Below, piece by piece: positions 1-8,211 of a stretch of DNA of 64,000 nucleotides. Position 1 is the first letter of the stretch, and each line of letters begins with the position of its first letter. Source of the stretch: Bifidobacterium sp. ESL0790 (GTDB lineage Bacteria > Actinomycetota > Actinomycetes > Actinomycetales > Bifidobacteriaceae); the NCBI RefSeq assembly GCF_029395435.1, contig NZ_CP113915.1, positions 1,426,001 through 1,490,000 of the forward strand. The letters run 5' to 3'. Position numbers and translations under genes: made by a program. The notes beneath the pieces are model-generated. The model had not been told where the DNA came from, searched no databases, and saw only the letters and a list, made by a program, of their open reading frames with translations.

Positions 1-2
1 CC

Positions 3-791
3 GGCTTCGAGGTGTGCGCGCTGAAGGCGCCGAGCGCGGCGAACAAGGCGTTGAGCGCGGACCTGACCGTGCGGCAGGCCAATATCGAACTCGAGGATAT
101 CGACGCCTTCCGGGCCTGCCAGAAGGAGTTCGGGTCAGACGGGTTGGTGGGTGCTGGCGCCGGACATGACGGTTCCGGCAATCTTGACGAGCACGGCAAC
201 CATGACAACCATGACGACCACGGCAATCTGGTCAACGGCTTGGAGATTCAATACCACTATTGGGCGGTCGCCTCGCGCTTTCTGAGCGAGCATGGCGACG
301 ACATGGCCGCATCCCTCCCCCGCACCAAGTGCGCGGACATCCTCGCCGACTGGAAGCGGATGCTCGACGCCCTGGCTGACGGCGATTTCGCGGCCCTGCA
401 AGGCGAGGTGGACTGGGTGTCGAAGATGCTCCTCATCGACGGACTCAAACGGCGCAATCCCAGGCTTCCGCTGGCCAAGATGCAGCAGATCGACATGGAC
501 TACCACGACATCGCCAACGGCTCCATCTATCCCTCGCTGCTCAGGCACGGGGTGATGAAAAGCCTCGTCGACCACAGCGAGGCCAATCGCGCGCTCAACA
601 ACCCGCCGGCCGACACCCGCGCGGCGCTGCGCGGCGGGTTCATCGGCAAGGCGCTGGAGGATGGGGCGCAGTTCACCTGCGACTGGACGCACCTCAAGAT
701 CAACCGCCCGGTCAACGACGAGCTGGTGCTCCTCGACCCCTTCGAATACCATCCGAGCCCCGACTACAAACGGCTCATCGCCGAACTGTAA
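3..791 (+). CDS. pafA: Pup--protein ligase PafA, C-terminal part (cut by window start)
   Basis: This is the C-terminal 262 residues of the ligase that attaches the small protein Pup to target lysines. The reading frame is open to the left edge, so the N-terminal catalytic part is missing. The tail shows the PafA/Dop-family blocks: a motif around DWVSKMLLIDG, then MDYHDIANG, then NPPADTRAALRG, then a DPFEYH ending. The ending DWTHLKIN...DPF matches the ligase rather than the deamidase branch. Residues about 45-78 of the fragment are a His/Asp/Gly/Asn-rich stretch (HGNHDNHDDHGN) that I do not expect in the family and read as a low-complexity insertion. It converges on dop. The pup gene is not visible in this window. 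Confidence 0.92.
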   Translation, partial: GFEVCALKAPSAANKALSADLTVRQANIELEDIDAFRACQKEFGSDGLVGAGAGHDGSGNLDEHGNHDNHDDHGNLVNGLEIQYHYWAVASRFLSEHGDDMAASLPRTKCADILADWKRMLDALADGDFAALQGEVDWVSKMLLIDGLKRRNPRLPLAKMQQIDMDYHDIANGSIYPSLLRHGVMKSLVDHSEANRALNNPPADTRAALRGGFIGKALEDGAQFTCDWTHLKINRPVNDELVLLDPFEYHPSPDYKRLIAEL

Positions 792-844
792 CCAATAAAG
801 CGTCGATATTGGGGCCAATTGGGAATGCCGGTTGCAAATGCCAG

Positions 845-1135
845 TTGCAGATGTGACTCGAATCCCCTGTTTTGCGTCACATCTGCGATAGACGCAGTGT
901 TATTCGTTGCGAATGCGACGCTAATTCTCCCTTTTGCGTCACATCTGCAACAACGCAGCATCAAACATTGCGAATGCGACACTGATGTTCCCTTTTGCGT
1001 CACATCCGCGACAGGTACAGTACTGTTCATTGCGAATGCGACGCCAATGCTCCCTGTTGCGTCACACCTGCGATAAGTACAGTACTGCTCGTTGCAAATG
1101 TGACGCTAATGCTCCCTTTTGCGTCACATTTGCAA
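845..1135. repeat. Tandem array of five 62-bp hairpin units
   Basis: Five units lie between the convergent pafA and dop genes, with the same point of the unit (before GCGTCAC) at 871, 933, 994, 1056 and 1118, a period of 61-62 bp. Each unit has 13-nt inverted arms 18 nt apart (44 nt in total), followed by an 18-nt spacer. Unit 1 has arms at 845-857 and 876-888. Unit 5 (1092-1104 and 1123-1135) is a perfect inverted repeat, TTGCAAATGTGAC against GTCACATTTGCAA. Units 1 and 5 differ at arm positions that change together (CAGATG/CATCTG and CAAATG/CATTTG). No open reading frame here looks real. Confidence 0.9.
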
Positions 1136-1185
1136 TGAATATGGGATGGCTGGCCCATGGGTTGGCGGATGACGACCGACCATGT

Positions 1186-2901
1186 TTACAGCTTCGCCAG
1201 CCGGGCCAACGTCTGCGCGGCGGTCTCGCCACGCTGTTCGGATTCCTCGAAGGCCTGCTCGCACTGGGCCTTGCTCCACTTGCCAGCTTCCGAGATGTCC
1301 AAGGAAATCAGGCCATGGCCAGCCGGGGCCATGCGGTTGCCCTCGGCGTCGGTGGCGTCAGCTCTGGCACTAGTCACTCCAATACTGGAATCCGCAACGT
1401 TATCAGTATTTACCGAGCCCTTCGACCCCGTCGACCCCTCGCCATCGCGCACGGTGACATGCGACCATGAGGCCGCCACCACGTCCTCCGGGAAGCGGCG
1501 GATGATCTCGGCGCGGACCCAGGCACGTGTATCCTCTGGCGGCTCGCGCATGGCTTCGGCCACTTTGGCGTCGCTTTCCGCCGAGTCACCATCAAGCCGT
1601 TCGGTGCGTGAGACCAGTTTCGCGAACACCGAACGCGCGGGATCGAGCGCGGCCCAGCTCAGGTCGAGCGCGGCCAGGCGCGGATCGTCCCAACCGGTGC
1701 CAAGTTTGCGGCGCAGCCGTTCCATCAACTGCCATTTGAGCAGCCATTCCATGCGGTGCCCCTGCTCACGCATCGTCATCCGCTCATCGTCGCCGGCATG
1801 GCGCACGGCGGCCACATCCGCGAGCGCCTGACGCCACATCGCCATGATCCGCTTGGTCTCGTCGTCCGGCCACAGCGGCTCACCCTTGCTGTCGGTGCCG
1901 TATATCGCGGCGGCCAGCGAGAAGACGGCGGTCATCAGCCGCACCTCGATCTGCCAGGCGGTGGTCTCGCCGCCATGCTCGAGTTGCAGCGGCGTGGCCA
2001 AGGTGAAGTCGTGCGAGACGCGGCCCATCGCGTCGACCGAATCGACCAGACGCAGCTCGTATAACAGGCCGTCCAGGTCGAAGCCGCCCTCTTCGGCGTG
2101 CTCCAGTAGCCAGAGCACCATGCTGGTCGTGCCGAGTTTCAGCGCTTGGGGCACGTCCATGCGGTTGGCGTCGCCGACGATGACGTGCAGCCGCCGCCAT
2201 GGCCCGGTGACATGCGACTCGTCGCGGGCGTTGACGATAGGCCGATCGAAGGTGGTCTGCAGCCCGACGCGCGAATGCACGTAATCGGCGCGTTGGCTCA
2301 GCTGGAAGCCAGCCCGCTCGCTGCGCTCCCCCAGCCCCACACGCCCGGAGCCGGTGAAAATCTGGCGGGCCACGAAGTGCAGGGTCATCAGGTCGGCCAA
2401 GCGCTCGAAGGGCACCTCGCGCAGGGTCATGTAGTTCTCGTGGGTGCCCCAGCTGGCGCCCTTGCCGTCCACGTTGTTGCGGTGCAGGACGATATGGGAG
2501 CCGTCGCGCTCGTTGACGCGTTGGGTCGCCTCGAACATCACGCGGTCGCCGGCGTGATCGTAGCGCACCGCGGCGAAGGGGTCCATGGTCTCGGGGGCGG
2601 AATACTCGGGGTGGGCGTGGTCGACGTAGACGCGGCCGCCGTTGGGGGCAATGACGTTGACGATCTGGTTCTGCGGCTCGTCGGTGAGCATGTCGGGGCG
2701 GGCGCTGGCGCGGGGCAGGCGCGTGCCGCGGGCGTCGTTGAGCGGGTCCTCCTGGCGGTAGTCCCAGCGGATATGCCAGGTCTCGTCGTTCGCCGCGCCG
2801 CTGACGACCTCGAAGGAGAGCTCGACCGGGTTGTAATGTTTTCCGTCATCGGTCGAGACGGCGTATTCCGTCTCCGTGCCCATCATCCTGCGCACACTCA
2901 T
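1186..2901 (-). CDS. dop: Deamidase/depupylase of Pup, Dop
   Basis: The enzyme deamidates the C-terminal Gln of Pup and removes Pup from proteins. It is 571 residues and starts at an ATG preceded by GAGGGG at proper spacing. A TTG two codons earlier is too close to that site. The glutamine-synthetase-like core is clear: the start RRMMGTETEY with metal-binding acidic residues, then VDHAHPEYSAPE, NNVDGKGASWGTHENY, GSGRVG, FQLSQRADY and RLHVIVGDAN. GTETEY at the N-terminus and the DHAHPEYSAPE block favour Dop over PafA. The C-terminal part near residues 485-540 contains a Ser/Thr/Asp/Ala-rich insertion before the conserved end. It follows the ARC ATPase gene on the same strand, with 183 bp between. 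Confidence 0.93.
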   Translation of the reverse strand: MSVRRMMGTETEYAVSTDDGKHYNPVELSFEVVSGAANDETWHIRWDYRQEDPLNDARGTRLPRASARPDMLTDEPQNQIVNVIAPNGGRVYVDHAHPEYSAPETMDPFAAVRYDHAGDRVMFEATQRVNERDGSHIVLHRNNVDGKGASWGTHENYMTLREVPFERLADLMTLHFVARQIFTGSGRVGLGERSERAGFQLSQRADYVHSRVGLQTTFDRPIVNARDESHVTGPWRRLHVIVGDANRMDVPQALKLGTTSMVLWLLEHAEEGGFDLDGLLYELRLVDSVDAMGRVSHDFTLATPLQLEHGGETTAWQIEVRLMTAVFSLAAAIYGTDSKGEPLWPDDETKRIMAMWRQALADVAAVRHAGDDERMTMREQGHRMEWLLKWQLMERLRRKLGTGWDDPRLAALDLSWAALDPARSVFAKLVSRTERLDGDSAESDAKVAEAMREPPEDTRAWVRAEIIRRFPEDVVAASWSHVTVRDGEGSTGSKGSVNTDNVADSSIGVTSARADATDAEGNRMAPAGHGLISLDISEAGKWSKAQCEQAFEESEQRGETAAQTLARLAKL

Positions 2902-3084
2902 CCGCAAGCCCCTCGTTTCGTTGTGGCGATAGTCGTTCCGTCATCCAGTATCAAGGCGTCGCGCAACGCTCGAGCGCAGGCCGGCCATGATACCGCCATA
3001 TATAGCCTTATCAGCCTTATTCGACCGGCTTGTCACTTCGTCTAACCAGCCATCGCCCCGACCGTCCATTGCCAGCGAGACCAC

Positions 3085-4806
3085 CTATTCCACTGGCCGG
3101 ATCTGCACGGCGTGGCCGCCCGCGATGCCATTGATCTTCGACCACTGCTCCGGGTCGGCGTCAAGCACGGAATCGCGCGTCTCCTCGAACTCAGCGGCCA
3201 CCGCGTCGTGCACGGAATCCACGCCAAGCGCCACCTGGTGGTGCTGGGTCAGCGAGTCCTTGACGGCCTTGGTCTTGGCCTTGTCAACGATGTTCTTGAG
3301 CATCGCCCCGCAGATCACGTCGGCCATCATCACCCGGCTGAAACGCCCCTGCTCGTCGCACACGTCGCAGATATGACGCTCCTCGCCAGTGCTATACACG
3401 TCGTCGACCAGAGCGATAGCCAGCGAGCCCGCATCCTCGCCTTCCTGGTAGGGCAGGTCGTCGGTCAGGTAATGCAGCACGATCTGCCGCGCCTGGTCGC
3501 GGTTCGGCCGGTCAACGCGGATCTTCACGTCGAGCCTGCCGGGGCGCAACACGGCCGGGTCGATCATGTCGACGCGGTTGGAGGCGCCGATGACCATCAC
3601 GTTGTCGAGGCTCTCCACGCCGTCGAGCTCAGAGAGGAACTGCGGGACGATGGTGGTCTCCACGTCGCTGGAGACGCCGGAGCCGCGCGTGCGCAGCAGG
3701 GAGTCCATCTCGTCGATGAAGACGATGACCGGCTTGCCCTCGGCCGCACGGGCGCGGGCGCGCTTGAAGATGAGGCGGATGAGGCGCTCGGACTCGCCCA
3801 CGTACTTGTTCAGAAGCTCCGGGCCCTTGACCGACAGGAACACGCCGTCGCTGGACTTTCCGGCCGAAAGCGCGTTGGCCACGGCCTTGGCGATCAGCGT
3901 CTTGCCGTTGCCCGGAGGACCGTAAAGCAGCACGCCCTTGGGTGGGCGCAAGTCGTAACGTTTGAAGAGGTCGCGGTGCAGGAACGGCAGCTCCACGGCG
4001 TCCTTGATGCGCTCAATCTGCTCGTCGAGGCCGCCGATGTCGGCGAAGGTGGCGTCGGGCTTCTGTTCGAGCACCAGATCGTTGGCGTTCTCGCCGGGCA
4101 GCACCTCCAGGGCCACACGGGCCGCGTCGTCCACCAGCACACGCGAGCTCGGGTCGATCTGGATGTTGGCGAGCGCCCCGGCGCAAGAGATCAGCCTGAC
4201 GTTGCCGGATTCGTCGGCCACCATGAGCCGCCCGTCGTCGAGCGTCTGCTTGACCGTGCGCACCTTGCCCGAGATCTCGAGGCCCCGCTGCTCCACCAGC
4301 ACCATGTTCTCGTTCAACAGCACCGTGCGGCCGCCGGCCAGGCGCGAGGCGGGCACGTCGGAGGCGACGGGGACGATGATGCGGCGGTTGCCAGAGATGA
4401 CCTCGGCGCTGGCGTGCTGCACGCCTTCCTCGTCGGTGCGGCATGAGTCCACGCGCACCATCGTGGCGAAGGTCAGGGGAGGCCCGGCCAGCTGGCCCAA
4501 CTGCGACTTCGCCTTCTGCAGCTCCTTGCCGGCGCGTGTCAGGGCCGCGGCGAGCGCGTGGTTCTTCTCGCGCAGGGCGTCGTTCTCCTGGGCATAGCGC
4601 TCCTCCGTCGCGGTATCGACTCTGGACTGCGCGGTGTCGGCTCTGGGTTGTGCTTCATTCTTACGTGAGAAACGTTCGGATTGCACGGCTTCATTTCTAG
4701 CTTGCGCCGCGTTGCCGGCCCCAGCGTTCATCGCATGACTATCGACGCCGTCACCGGTTGCCACGCCGGTCGACGCGGTCTGCGCGCCTTGTTCGCCATC
4801 ACTCAT
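3085..4806 (-). CDS. arc: Proteasome-associated AAA ATPase ARC (Mpa family)
   Basis: This is a 573-residue ring-forming AAA ATPase that in relatives recruits pupylated proteins. In order it has a disordered Ala/Thr/Asp/Gln-rich N-terminus (1-65), a coiled coil (about 68-105) expected to bind Pup, OB-fold domains (about 105-250), and an AAA module with Walker A GPPGNGKT near residue 298, Walker B VIVFIDEMDS near 360, and a second region of homology ending in RPGRLD. The C-terminus is GGHAVQIRPVE. Proteasome-partnered Mpa ends in a penultimate-tyrosine motif, which is absent here. This agrees with bifidobacteria lacking prcBA, so the ATPase may unfold substrates for another protease or act alone. 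The start has AAGGGGA about 6 nt upstream. Confidence 0.94.
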   Translation of the reverse strand: MSDGEQGAQTASTGVATGDGVDSHAMNAGAGNAAQARNEAVQSERFSRKNEAQPRADTAQSRVDTATEERYAQENDALREKNHALAAALTRAGKELQKAKSQLGQLAGPPLTFATMVRVDSCRTDEEGVQHASAEVISGNRRIIVPVASDVPASRLAGGRTVLLNENMVLVEQRGLEISGKVRTVKQTLDDGRLMVADESGNVRLISCAGALANIQIDPSSRVLVDDAARVALEVLPGENANDLVLEQKPDATFADIGGLDEQIERIKDAVELPFLHRDLFKRYDLRPPKGVLLYGPPGNGKTLIAKAVANALSAGKSSDGVFLSVKGPELLNKYVGESERLIRLIFKRARARAAEGKPVIVFIDEMDSLLRTRGSGVSSDVETTIVPQFLSELDGVESLDNVMVIGASNRVDMIDPAVLRPGRLDVKIRVDRPNRDQARQIVLHYLTDDLPYQEGEDAGSLAIALVDDVYSTGEERHICDVCDEQGRFSRVMMADVICGAMLKNIVDKAKTKAVKDSLTQHHQVALGVDSVHDAVAAEFEETRDSVLDADPEQWSKINGIAGGHAVQIRPVE

Positions 4807-5277
4807 TCGTGTCCCCTTCGGTCATCGCCATGCCATACCCCATCGTGGCATGTCTGACGTATCCGCCTCCATCTTATGGGCCCGCCGCCCCATTCCACAA
4901 CACCTTTCCCAGCAGGTGACGTGCCTTTGCATGTGACGCCGGTCACCATGGCCCGGTTCATGGATTTCATATCGAATCGACTTTCATGTACAAGCACGAT
5001 ACGGTATTTATATGTCTGATAAAAAGAAACAAAAAAGAGATATACCACGACAAGAACGGAAACGTTATTCCGGAGGAAAACATCGAACGCTGGGCTAAGG
5101 ATGCAGAAAAAGGCATCTTCCATGGAATTCCCGGAAAACTAATATCACGATCCAATTCGGAGAAACATATACAAAAACCGTGTGAATGATAGCACCATGA
5201 TTCTTCCAGAGATGAGATGAATCTACAGCGGAAACCATCAGTCACACGGCATTAGCGACAACGCGCGACGGCACCTA
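4807..5277. other. AT-rich intergenic stretch with a gene remnant
   Basis: About 470 bp separate the ARC gene from the aldo/keto reductase gene. The part from 4970 to 5230 is clearly lower in GC than its surroundings and contains one short decayed-looking reading frame (listed separately). I see no RNA gene or strong terminator here. Confidence 0.6.
4986..5189 (+). pseudogene. Possible remnant of a ribbon-helix-helix antitoxin
   Basis: A 67-residue frame contains YHDKNGNVIPEENIERWAKD followed by AEKG. This resembles the conserved lead-in (xxDxxGxxI...IExWAxEAExG) of actinobacterial CopG/RHH-type antitoxins, but the DNA-binding helices that should follow are missing. A better-looking start, ATGTCTGATAAAAAG at 5014, is in another frame and would need a one-base shift in the A-rich run near 5025-5040 to join. 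The DNA is AT-rich. I read it as a decayed acquired gene. The family guess is weak. Confidence 0.3.
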
Positions 5278-6129
5278 TCAGTTCTCGGCGAGGGAGACGT
5301 GACTGGTGGGGACCGGGTAGCGCTTGTCGAGCGCGGCGAGGTCGTCGGCGGTCAGCTCGATGTCGGCGGCGGCGATGTTGCCACGCATGTGCTCGGCGTT
5401 GGAGGTCTGCGGGATGGCGAGGGTGTTGCCGTCGCGCACGGCCCACGCGATCATGAGCTCATAGGCGGAGACGTTGTGGCGCGCGGCCACCTCGCGCACA
5501 GTCGGATCGGTGAGCATGCTCGTCTTCAGCTCGTTGAAGAGCCCGCCGACGGGGCTGTAGGCAATCAGCGGGATGTGCCGTTCGCGCTGCCAGGGCAGCA
5601 AATCGTATTCGATGCCACGCGCCTCGATGTTGTAGAGGTCCTCGTTGGCGGCCACGTTTCCGCCGGCCGGGAGCGCGACCAGCTCCTGCATGTCGGGGGT
5701 GTCGAAGTTCGAGACGCCCCACGAGCGGATCTTGCCGACCTCGCGCAGGCGGTCCAGCTCAGCCACCGTCTCGGCGAGCGGGATGGAACCGCGCCAGTGA
5801 TAGAGGTAGAGGTCGAGGTAATCGGTGCCGAGGCGCTTGAGGCTGGCGTCGAGGTGCTCTTCCATCACAGCCTTGGAGGCGTTCTCGGGGCGTACCTTGG
5901 AGATCAGGAAGATGTCGCCGCGGTCGAACGGGCGCAGCGCCTCCCCCACCAGCTTCTCCGAGTCGCCGGTGCCGTAGGCCTCGGCGGTGTCGACCGCACG
6001 CGCGCCGGCCTCGATGCCCGCGCGGATGGCCGCGATCTCACCGTCACGCTTGCCCGCGTCGCTGCCCATGTGCCATGTGCCGATGCCGACCGCCGGCACC
6101 TGCCGCCCCGCGATTTCCAGTTCCTTCAT
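5278..6129 (-). CDS. Aldo/keto reductase
   Basis: This is a 283-residue NAD(P)H-dependent oxidoreductase of the TIM-barrel aldo/keto reductase family. The catalytic tetrad is readable as D47 and Y52 (VDTAEAYGTG), K78 (LISKVRPEN) and H111 (LYLYHWRG). The later IAYSPVGG and AIPQTSN blocks are the usual cofactor-binding regions. I start at the ATG before KELEIAGR, because AAAGGCAGGG lies upstream of it. A TTG six codons earlier is less likely. The physiological substrate cannot be told from sequence. It lies 92 bp downstream of fmt on the same strand. Confidence 0.9.
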   Translation of the reverse strand: MKELEIAGRQVPAVGIGTWHMGSDAGKRDGEIAAIRAGIEAGARAVDTAEAYGTGDSEKLVGEALRPFDRGDIFLISKVRPENASKAVMEEHLDASLKRLGTDYLDLYLYHWRGSIPLAETVAELDRLREVGKIRSWGVSNFDTPDMQELVALPAGGNVAANEDLYNIEARGIEYDLLPWQRERHIPLIAYSPVGGLFNELKTSMLTDPTVREVAARHNVSAYELMIAWAVRDGNTLAIPQTSNAEHMRGNIAAADIELTADDLAALDKRYPVPTSHVSLAEN

Positions 6130-6221
6130 TGTGCCCTGCCTTTCCAAGAATCCATCGTCGATTCCGTTAGCTTATATCTTGTATATACGTTGTACGTTAC
6201 GTTGAGATAACTCGGCCCAGC

Positions 6222-7247
6222 TCAGTCGACAAACGCGTCGTCGGCGAGGCGCGCGCCACGGGCCCAGTCGGCGGCTTTCATCGTCTTCTTGCCTTGCGCC
6301 TTCACCATCTCGAGCTCGAGTGGCGCGGTGGCGGTGCCCACCCACACATGCTTCTTGGTGACGCTCAGAGCGCCCGGTTTCAGGCCTTTCAGCGCCTGCG
6401 GGTCATCGGCATTCGCCGGACGCGCCTGGAGGATATGGAACGGCTCGGCATCGCTGGAATCGCCGGAATCATTGACATCATTGGCATCGTCAGCATTTGT
6501 ATCCTCGCCAGTGGCCGCACCCTGCGGATGCAGCATGCACCACGCGCCGGGTTCAGGCGTGCAGGCACGAATCTGCCGGTCGACGGCGAAAACAGGGATA
6601 TCGAAGCGAACATGCGCGTCATCGTGCCCGATCTTCTTGGCGACCTCATAGGCCCCCTGCGGCTGCTCCTGCAAGACAATCTCGCCCGAGGCCATGGCCG
6701 TCAGCGCCGCGGCGAGCAAGCGCGAGCCGTCCCCCGCCAAGCGCTGGAGAATGTCGCCGGAGGTGTCGTGCGCGCCAATCTCGCAGGTGGATTGCGCCAG
6801 AATCGGGCCGGTATCCATGCCACGGGTGAGCTTGAAGACTGTCGCGCCCGTGATGGTGTCGCCGCTCCACACGGCCCGCTGCACCGGCGCGGCCCCACGC
6901 CACTGCGGAAGCAGCGAGAAATGCAGGTTGTACCAGCCCATCGGCAGCGCGTCGAGCACGTTCTGCCGCAGGATCTTGCCATAGGCCACCACGGCCCCGG
7001 CCTCCGCGCCGCTGGCCTTGAGCTCGGAGACGAACGAAGGCTCCTTCGGGTCGGATTCGAGCACGGGGATACCCAATTCGAGCGCGGCCTGCTTCACCGG
7101 ACTCGGCTCCAGCCTGCGGCCACGGCCCTTCGGCGCGTCCGGCCTGGTGAGCACCGCCACGACCTCGAAATGCTCGGTGTCGCCGGCAAGCTCGCGCAAG
7201 GCGGGCACCGCGACATCCGGAGTCCCCGCAAACAGCACTTTCAACAT
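6222..7247 (-). CDS. fmt: Methionyl-tRNA formyltransferase
   Basis: It formylates Met on initiator tRNA using 10-formyltetrahydrofolate. The protein has 341 residues and starts at the ATG with AGGAGA 7 nt upstream. The open frame extends further, but that extension is not translated-looking. The N-terminal hydrolase core has N107 and H109 in NLHFSLLPQWRGAAP and D145 in GMDTGPIL, the catalytic triad. The C-terminal OB-like domain (PGAWC..., GALSV, VGTATAPLEL) is interrupted near residues 243-265 by an Asp/Asn/Ser-rich run (DTNADDANDVNDSGDSSD) that looks like an insertion. The gene is near priA, as in many actinobacteria. Confidence 0.97.
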   Translation of the reverse strand: MLKVLFAGTPDVAVPALRELAGDTEHFEVVAVLTRPDAPKGRGRRLEPSPVKQAALELGIPVLESDPKEPSFVSELKASGAEAGAVVAYGKILRQNVLDALPMGWYNLHFSLLPQWRGAAPVQRAVWSGDTITGATVFKLTRGMDTGPILAQSTCEIGAHDTSGDILQRLAGDGSRLLAAALTAMASGEIVLQEQPQGAYEVAKKIGHDDAHVRFDIPVFAVDRQIRACTPEPGAWCMLHPQGAATGEDTNADDANDVNDSGDSSDAEPFHILQARPANADDPQALKGLKPGALSVTKKHVWVGTATAPLELEMVKAQGKKTMKAADWARGARLADDAFVD

Positions 7248-7421
7248 ATGCGTTCTCCTGTTCAAAAGTTCAGTCGTCCAATCGATTCGCCACAACGCCG
7301 GCAAACAGCAAGTTCGGCGGGCGAATAACCAACATTCCATTCTATGCCATAGCACCGCGTTTATCGAATATTTTCAAGTAACCGCGAGGTATTGCAAGAT
7401 ATCCGCCCGACGCGCCACGAC

Positions 7422-8129
7422 TTAGCGCTTCACGTCGGGAATCGCCACTCCCAGGCCGCGCAGCACCTCCCGTAATTTCGTGGAATCATTGAACCGCACA
7501 CCGCGCATCCCCACGGCGTTCGCGCCCTCGATGTTCATGGCCTTGTCGTCGACGAACAGGCTGGTCTCGGCCTTGATGCCGAACTCGCGCAGCGCGTACT
7601 CGAAGATGTCCTTGTGGGGCTTGCGCAGACCGACGTAGCCGGAGACCACGCGGCCGTCGAGCGAGCGCAAAATGGAGTATTGCCGGTCCGCCGGCGGGAA
7701 CAGCTCCGTCGCCCAGTTGGAGAGGCCCCACACGCCGATGCCCGTGGCCTTGAGATCGTTGACCAGCACACGCATGCCGGTGACCTGGCCGACCAGCGAA
7801 TCCTCGAAGTTGGCGCAGTAATAGTCGAGCATCGAGGCCCACGGCTCGCCGTACTTCTCGCGGACGGCCTCGACCGCCTCCTTCACGGTGCCGCCGACGT
7901 CCATCGCGTCGCTGGCGTCGTAGAATCCGGAGATGTCGTTGTCGAGGAATTGCTCGGTCAGTTCCTTGGAATATCGCGGAAGCATCACTGGCTCGGGGTC
8001 CCAGTTGACCAGCACGTTGCCGAAGTCGAAGATCACGTCGGCGATTGGCTTGCCCGTGGCGCTCTGGGCCTCGCCCGCCGCCATCACCTGGTTGTAGACC
8101 ATCTCCGGCTCTCCCGGCCAACCCTTCAT
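7422..8129 (-). CDS. HAD-family hydrolase (YihX-like sugar phosphatase type)
   Basis: This is a 235-residue haloacid dehalogenase-like phosphatase. Motif I is IFDFGNVL with nucleophile D35 and Gly in place of the usual second Asp, as in the YihX/epoxide-hydrolase N-terminal branch. Motif II is GLSNW, motif III has the Lys in GLRKPHKDIF, and motif IV is FVDDKAMN. A helical cap lies between residues 50 and 110. A good GGAGGA site precedes the ATG. It sits between priA and fmt, 82 bp from priA. By resemblance to YihX it may act on a sugar phosphate, but this is an inference. Confidence 0.85.
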   Translation of the reverse strand: MKGWPGEPEMVYNQVMAAGEAQSATGKPIADVIFDFGNVLVNWDPEPVMLPRYSKELTEQFLDNDISGFYDASDAMDVGGTVKEAVEAVREKYGEPWASMLDYYCANFEDSLVGQVTGMRVLVNDLKATGIGVWGLSNWATELFPPADRQYSILRSLDGRVVSGYVGLRKPHKDIFEYALREFGIKAETSLFVDDKAMNIEGANAVGMRGVRFNDSTKLREVLRGLGVAIPDVKR

Positions 8130-8211
8130 GCTTCCTCCATTCGCATTCGCGGCATGTCAATATCCGGCCTCCATGCTGTCATGCCGCGCCGACGAGGACC
8201 AGCGAGGAAAA

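Noticed and set aside
845..1135. CRP-like operators (TGTGA/TCACA) in the array
   Set aside because: The half-sites are 18 nt apart instead of 6, and they lie between convergent gene ends rather than at a promoter.
791..3084. Search for the pup gene near pafA, dop and ARC
   Set aside because: No short frame ending in Gly-Gly-Glu or Gly-Gly-Gln was found. It presumably lies outside the window.
3112..4446. 444-codon plus-strand frame over the ARC gene
   Set aside because: It is a shadow of the ATPase gene, without signal or domain.
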